64,000 bases of DNA from Flabesymbios commensalis (taxonomy: Eukaryota; Annelida; Polychaeta; Terebellida; Flabelligeridae). Made by a program: the position numbers and the translations under genes. Shown here in pieces: positions 58,369-64,000 of this stretch; positions within the stretch are counted from its first letter, which is position 1; every line of letters begins with the position of its first letter. The DNA is taken from contig OZ024903.1 of NCBI GenBank assembly GCA_964017125.1, positions 64,933,663-64,997,662 on the forward strand. The letters are read 5' to 3'. The notes under the pieces are model-generated. The model did not search any database, was not told the origin of the DNA, and saw only the letters and a list, made by a program, of their open reading frames with translations.

Positions 58369-59870
58369 TAAGGATCACATAATCATGCTTAAACAAAAAC
58401 CACCATATCGAATACTATATTGTGATAGCGGGGATTTGAACACTTTTGCGTCGAAAGTTGCTGTATATAAAATAGTTCAGTACAATAGAAGCAACCTTGA
58501 CTAAAAATCTCCAGGATAATCATACCAAATATGCAAATTAATCATTCTACAGCTAAGCAACCCTACCTAGATATTTTCGCATCGAAAATAAAATTCTAAA
58601 CTTGTGACTACCACCATGTAAGCACATCCAAGACGTGAAACCATAATTATTACATATAGTGTGTTTCGTTCACAGTGTACATTTTATATGTAGGTCATAT
58701 CTTGCCGCCTTTTATTTTCAATGCAGACACAAGTGATGTCAGTTAAGTTAACCTTTAAAAAAATAACGGTGTGACTTTTTTATGATAATAACTATTGAGG
58801 AAATGGGCGTTGATGGAAATCAGATATGTATTTTATATAAAAATGTTTAATAAAACAACTGCATATTTAATGTTATCTAACTTTAAACATTAAATCATGT
58901 TGACGGAAGCATATAACTGTATTTATATGTTGAATACAATTCTAAAGGTAACCTTGTTATACTTAATGTTGTAGTAATAGCAATAAAAAAACCTGATACT
59001 TTGACAAAACACAACCGTCATGCAGTAAGGTTGTTGACAATAATGTAAAATAATGAGTATGAATAATTAACGTTAATGGCAAACATCCAAGCTGACAAAT
59101 AAAGGCATAGGTCTACATACAAATTGTCAACCCCTCCTTGGTTTAGTCTACTTTATTTCCACCTCAAGCTGTATATATCTATTATGTGTCTTTGCTGCTT
59201 GTATTTGTTATTTTTTCACCTTTCAAATCACAGATTGAGGCATCACACTGTACGTCATCTTATTATGACCTATGATGGCTCACCTCTCATTGAAATTATG
59301 TGAATCGTGTTATTGTGAATAAATTACATCCATTGTTAGGCAGGCGTCTGTGATACATAGGGCCTATACATTATGAAAGACTAATCATTATCATGAAGAT
59401 ATCATGCAAACAATCGTTATAATGATGATAAAATACAAATGTGTGCTGAAATACCAATATCACACAGTATATTATCTAGCAATTAATTCACAAGAGTCAT
59501 GTGATTCATGTGATCTCGGCTACCGCTATTTAGTGCCAAATATTTTGTATTATTCAGTAGCGTCTATTATGTTCAGTGAGTTTACCGTATAATAGAACAT
59601 CTACATCGTTGCCTGTTAACCCTCTAAGTGAACGCTATACACAAGCTGTTCTGACGCTCATAAAAGCTTGTCAATTCCGATTTAAAAAATAAATCCATTG
59701 TTCCTCTCCTCCTGAATTTAATAGTGGAATTTCAATCTTAACAAGTTAACTTGAGATGATTTGCATTAATGGTCACTGGATATATTATAATGTTTATACA
59801 AAGAGTGTTATACAAATGTTGTTTTGTGTACTCAATGCCAGGGGGTTGGCAGGGATGGTGGGTACAGTAC
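58369..59870 (+). other. 3' flank of gene 2, nothing recognised
   Basis: AT-rich; contains several AATAAA words and no coding match. Confidence 0.4.
58849..58854 (+). promoter_or_regulatory. Possible polyadenylation signal of gene 2
   Basis: AATAAA about 590 bases after the stop; further candidates lie near 58981, 59098 and 59318, so the 3' end is uncertain. Confidence 0.35.
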
Positions 59871-59942
59871 TGCAGTACAAAGCCAAACGGCAGATCTGCT
59901 TACTTTACAAGTAAGCATATACTGCCGTTTGTATTTGCAGAG
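59871..59942. repeat. Hairpin MITE GCAAAGCCAAAAGGCAGTA, copy 5
   Basis: ACAAAGCCAAACGGCAGATC and complement around TTACTTTACAAGTAA, a long uninterrupted stem. Confidence 0.8.
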
Positions 59943-61061
59943 CAGAGTAGAGCTGTTAGCCACCGGCCACACCGCTTATTCTTCACCTCTCACTTGTCTT
60001 CAAGTCTTTATGAAGGTAATAACACAATGCGCCAAGGATGACAAAGAAAAATACATACAGTTTTGAGGTTAGTGTGTTATATTAACTTGCATAATATTTT
60101 ATGAAAGTTATACTAAATACAGTTTAGCGTTCTAAGCCTTGTTCTGCTCGGAACGTATACATTTCTAACAAGTTTTACAACAACAAAAACCACTAAATTG
60201 ATCAAATATATTTCGAAATGTATTTAGTTAAGACCGTTAAAATGTTCAATAGTTCAAAACAAAATATTTAAAAGAGTTCAATTTAAAAAAACGTGGACCC
60301 TATATCGTATAAATACAAATAGTTTTGTCATTTGAAGCTTGAAATGTTCATTGAGTATTTTTAAGCGGCACCATATGTAAAGATGAATAACAAAGAAAAG
60401 TGTGAGTCACCATTCAAATTCTCACCCACTTCATATAGTGGTTAAAAATTACACACAAAAAGGGATGAGTAGTCAATAATTTAGGAAATGTAATTTATAG
60501 TAAACTGAAAGAATGTTCGAACATTTTTAAGTTTTTTACTTTTATTTGAAGAGATTTTCAACTCCTTAATTTTAGTTAATATAATGTACTTTTTTTGTAT
60601 GTCGGATATAAAAATCACATAATGATTATTATACACACAGAAGAAAAAACGACGCCTTGAAAAAGCGTACACAACATAAGTAAAACAGCATTTACACGTT
60701 GATAGTCATCGATGGACTAACACTAACTTTTTCACATGAATAAAAGTGTCGTTTTGAAAAGCATGGGATATTTTTTTAAACATGGAAACGTGCTTAAATT
60801 ATAACAGATAACTAGTAATATATACCATTGTGTATGATACATGTACATACGATATTAGCATCTAGTAGATATAAAAGTATGTCCAGGCGGTTCTGGTGAG
60901 GGGGGTATTTTGGTTCCCTTCAAATTATTTCGTAGTAGTGAAAGTCCAAAACAACGCAGAAAAAACAATACAATTGACATAATTGAAAGCTTCCAAGAAA
61001 ACCGCCATCACAATAAGTTTAACTATTTCTGGTGTTCCTATAAATCCCAAACAACAATTTG
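59943..61061. other. Intergenic, nothing recognised
   Basis: AT-rich, no gene or clear repeat. Confidence 0.4.
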
Positions 61062-61171
61062 GTAGAAAGTGGTTAAATTATACTCACTTTGGAACTTAGT
61101 GTGAAACGGTTGCGATGTCGCGATCGTTTCACACCAAGTTCCAAAGTGAGTAAAACTTAACCACTTTCTAT
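61062..61171. repeat. Palindrome TAGAAAGTGGTTAA
   Basis: TAGAAAGTGGTTAAATTATA, TTTGGAACTTAGTGTGAAAC and complements around TGCGATGTCGCGA. Hairpin MITE with about 50-bp arms. Confidence 0.8.
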
Positions 61172-61243
61172 ACGAATCTTGGAGCCATGAATAACATATT
61201 ATTCCCCCCTCACAACTCGGTAATCTTTCGCGGAGTCCATGCC

Positions 61244-61321
61244 CACTGTACACACGACGTTGTTGCGACGTTGGATCAATGACGTTGATTCAACGTCGCA
61301 ACAACGCCGTGTGCCCAGTGG
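61244..61321. repeat. Palindrome CACTGTACACACGACGTTGT
   Basis: Arms with CACACGACGTTGTTGCGACG and complement around a CAATGACGTTG centre. Hairpin MITE of the GACGTTG superfamily. Confidence 0.8.
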
Positions 61322-61349
61322 GTGTCAGGCTCAGAAAAGGGATCATATT

Positions 61350-61443
61350 CTCGTACAAGTTACGATATATCGTAGGCTTCTGATTGGACGAGATGGCCAT
61401 CTCGACCAATCAGAAGCCCACGATATATCGTAACTTGTACGAG
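61350..61443. mobile_element. Palindromic MITE, second copy of 39204-39297
   Basis: Same 47-bp arms starting CTCGTACAAGTTACGATATA, with two arm-to-arm mismatches. Zero spacer at 61396/61397. Confidence 0.9.
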
Positions 61444-61524
61444 TATACGGGCCCAGGGGATTATGACCGAACGAACTATTTTATTTATATAACGCTTCGC
61501 TGCGACCCTGTGTCCACTATACTG

Positions 61525-61595
61525 ATCTGCAGAGCCATAAGGCAGTATCTGCTTACATGTAAAGTAAGCAAATACTGCCTTCTGGCTTTGAACGG
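61525..61595. repeat. Hairpin MITE GCAAAGCCAAAAGGCAGTA, copy 6
   Basis: CTGCAGAGCCATAAGGCAGT and complement around TTACATGTAAAGTAA. Confidence 0.8.
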
Positions 61596-63528
61596 CAGTG
61601 TACACCTAAAATGGTAATATTTGCTTATATAGTCTCTGACGCAGATGTGACCTTGTATATCACTCTGTCCAGAAGAAGTATCTCTATACACACTAGAATA
61701 ATGTATTTAGGTTAAACAGATCAGGGATGTGTGTGATTTGCACTCGGACTTTTCATAGCTACTAGTACTACTCTTTTATGGACTATTGTTCTCCGTAACC
61801 ATGACAGTTAGTTGGATTTAAATAGTTTTTTTTTCGTTTTTTTTATTTTTTCGCCACACAAAGTACTTGTGAATACATTAAGTTCAATAATCAAACAGTA
61901 CAAATTGGCAGGTTTAGAACAGGCAATATGCCTGTGCTAGCTGGATATAAGGATCTTCGTCGTTAGCCAACTCTAATCAACTCCGGGTCTACTTTTCAAG
62001 TTTTCTAGTAATGCATTTAAATATATGTGTTTACATATATTTATGAACATCATGTCCATACATGTAAGTTACATTATTTTTTTTTTCCCGAATTAATATC
62101 CTTTTTGCCGAAAAAACACGCGTTTTTGGGGGGTTACCGACAAAAACGAGTCAGCGCAACAAGGTTTGTTTTGAGATGTGATAACTAACATGTTATTGTA
62201 TTCATATACACTGCTGCATCTTTGAAATATAATATTCTATTATTTGTATCTATTGCAATGATGTGCATTGTGCCTTGTCATGTCGGAGATTTTTGTCCAA
62301 TATTGGATGAATATCTCGCGTCATCTGGAATAATTATATCAACTTGCTCAAAATTAAAAACAGATATTTTAATTATATTTCATGAAACCGTGCACTGTAT
62401 TTTTTTAGTAAAATATGTTAATACAGCATCAATATTAAAAAAAAAATTATTAATGGTTTTCCACAATTTTAAACATTACAGCGTGTGTTGCGTGTTGGAC
62501 AAAGGTTATACAAATGTTTTATGTTTGCTGGGTATACAAATAAATAACGTATTAACGTATAAAGAGATTCTTAGTGTATAGAAAGCTTCAGTGAATTTAA
62601 AATATCCTTTAAAATTAATATAATAATTTGTGCTAGGTGCCCAGGTTTTTTAATTATAAGATTTTGGGAGACACCTATTAGCATTTTTTCTGTTATTTTA
62701 ACATGGATTAATTATTGCTAACGCACATTAATTGAATTAGCGATTTATCAAGCTGATCAGCACTAAAGCCATCAGAGATTCAACGTCTTCTCTTTAAAAG
62801 TGAACTATTGTCCTACTTACAATGTACATGTATTTCACCTCGTGGCGTGGACAATTTGACCAAAGAGGTCACTAACCTCCCAGCATGCATCTGCACCAGT
62901 CCAGTCTTAATACACGCAGAGCATGGCTCAAGCCTGGACAACTAGTGTGTACGGGAACTGTATATTAGAGTGGGGTTATCTTAACATGAATATTCATTAG
63001 TGCCTGTGAATGATGTCAGCGGTGACCACTCACAATGCGCGGCACAGATTTCCAAGACAGTCACACCTGGGGTCAGACGATTTGTTTACGTTGCTTACCA
63101 ATGTGATTGGTCCGAAGATATTTGTATCAGGGCAGATGACAGTATAACGTGAGGCCATGGGATTGCGTGCCGCAAATAACATGGCAAAGTGAAGATGCCA
63201 TCATGGTGCTTCAACCTCTCATCGTGTGATGAAGCAGATATGACAGGCGCTTCCAAACTAATAAAATAGGTTGTTCCTTTGTCATTTTAATGCTGGGCCG
63301 ATATTGCAGACGATGTAAGAACAGTAAAACAGCGTTGGGTCGACACCTCTTTGTCAGCGAGGTTCAGAGCAGTCATCACATGCTTACATTGGAAAGTTTT
63401 ATGAGTCAGAGGCGTATGTAAATATAATGCACAGCTAATAATATAATAGGATGTGATCATGGTGATAGAAACATGCCGATTTTAAAGAATGCCTAGTGTT
63501 AGGCCTGCAATCACAGACATCGTGGACG
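61596..63528. other. Intergenic, no gene I can support
   Basis: Contains a half copy of the CCCAGCAAACACAAAAC MITE at 62497-62533 (TTATACAAATGTTTTATGTT, then TGCTGGG). An open frame at 62222-62581 is AT-rich and runs into this MITE piece. Confidence 0.45.
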
Positions 63529-63776
63529 TTAACCTTTTAACCGCCTAATTATTCAATTTGAATTTTCACCCACTTGAAGTTGTGTCTCGCTGACGCGATC
63601 CACAACTTCAAGTGAGTGAAAATTATTCAGATTTGACAAAATATAAGTCAACTCTTTTCAAATCTTGCTGGTCGATGTCACATTTCATCTTTAACATATT
63701 TAAAATGTGGTATTTAATGTGCTAATAAAAAATGAAAACCCGAATATATGCGGCACCGGCGGTTAACTCTTTCTTT
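63529..63776. mobile_element. TTAA MITE, family CCCTTTAACCGCC, copy 4
   Basis: TTAACCTTTTAACCGCC at the left, same hairpin and interior as 37175-37422; the right end is interrupted at the TTAA of GGCGGTTAA by the next MITE. Confidence 0.85.
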
Positions 63777-64000
63777 CCCAATTTCGCATTTATGCGAAAA
63801 CTACCTGCCTTTACCAATTTCGCATTTATGCGAATTCCACATGTGTGCATGCATTAATTGCAATGGAGATATCTCATTACATGTGTGATTGAAAATCGCT
63901 AACAAGAATGGTCAGTGACGTGGACGCAATGTCCTCTTGCATTTTTAATTTGTGCGATCTGCGCATGCTCATAGTTATAACCTGTATTGTGCCCAGGTAG
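63773..64000. mobile_element. TTAA MITE, family TTAACTCTTCCTTTACC, cut by the window edge
   Basis: Starts TTAACTCTTTCTTTCCC and shares CGCATTTATGCGAA and TGCATTAATTGCAATGGAGA with 26999 and 50218. Inserted into the terminal repeat of the preceding MITE. Confidence 0.85.

Noticed and set aside
57995-58396. Minus-strand open frame with LTHS repeats
   Set aside because: It reads the GTGA microsatellite and the antisense of exon 15.
62222-62581. 119-codon open frame with a signal-peptide-like start (MKYNILLFVSIAMMCIVPC)
   Set aside because: AT-rich, no homology recognised, and its last part is a MITE fragment. Not supported as a gene.

Overview
This is an AT-rich, intron-rich animal genome window, most likely from a marine invertebrate (mollusc, echinoderm or similar; the sequence alone does not decide the phylum). 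The only host genes I can support are two tandem, same-strand paralogues of the SLC6 family of Na+/Cl- dependent transporters. The closest match by motif is the glycine transporters (GlyT1/GlyT2). Gene 1 spans 1046-39059 (15 coding exons, 614 codons) and gene 2 spans 46268-58256 (15 coding exons, 622 codons). Every intron lies at the same place in the same phase, so they arose by tandem duplication. Gene 1 is stretched by repeats, mainly a 15.7 kb intron 3. Gene 2 keeps every hallmark residue, whereas gene 1 departs from the family in transmembrane segment 1 (TM1). Both proteins end in Thr-Arg-Phe, a possible PDZ ligand.

Layout: 1-1045, SINE head and hairpin MITE; 1046-2518, gene 1 exons 1-3; 2519-18200, intron 3, holding nested foldback/TIR elements, LINE and SINE fragments and a hAT-like element; 18201-24959, exons 4-7 with a large minisatellite at about 21105-24824; 24960-39059, exons 8-15 with further MITEs, microsatellites and one intact-looking SINE; 39060-46267, intergenic, with a perfect 94-bp palindrome, two TIR elements and TTAA-flanked MITEs; 46268-58256, gene 2; 58257-64000, 3' flank with a GTGA repeat, hairpin MITEs and no recognised gene.

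The most unusual feature is a set of tandem arrays that seem to be seeded by the splice junctions of these transporter genes. In gene 1 the 3' splice site plus the first dozen codons of exon 7 have been amplified into a 3.7-kb array that runs directly into the real exon. In the same intron of gene 2 the opposite junction, the exon 6 donor, has been amplified into a 64-bp array. Two further arrays in gene 2 (introns 7 and 9) resemble the acceptor regions just downstream of them. Each array presents many decoy splice sites.

The rest is mobile-element sediment: at least ten MITE or palindrome families, several foldback elements with long inverted repeats (some carrying traces of an unclassified invertebrate protein), two LINE fragments and several tRNA-derived SINE pieces. 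All alignments were done by eye.
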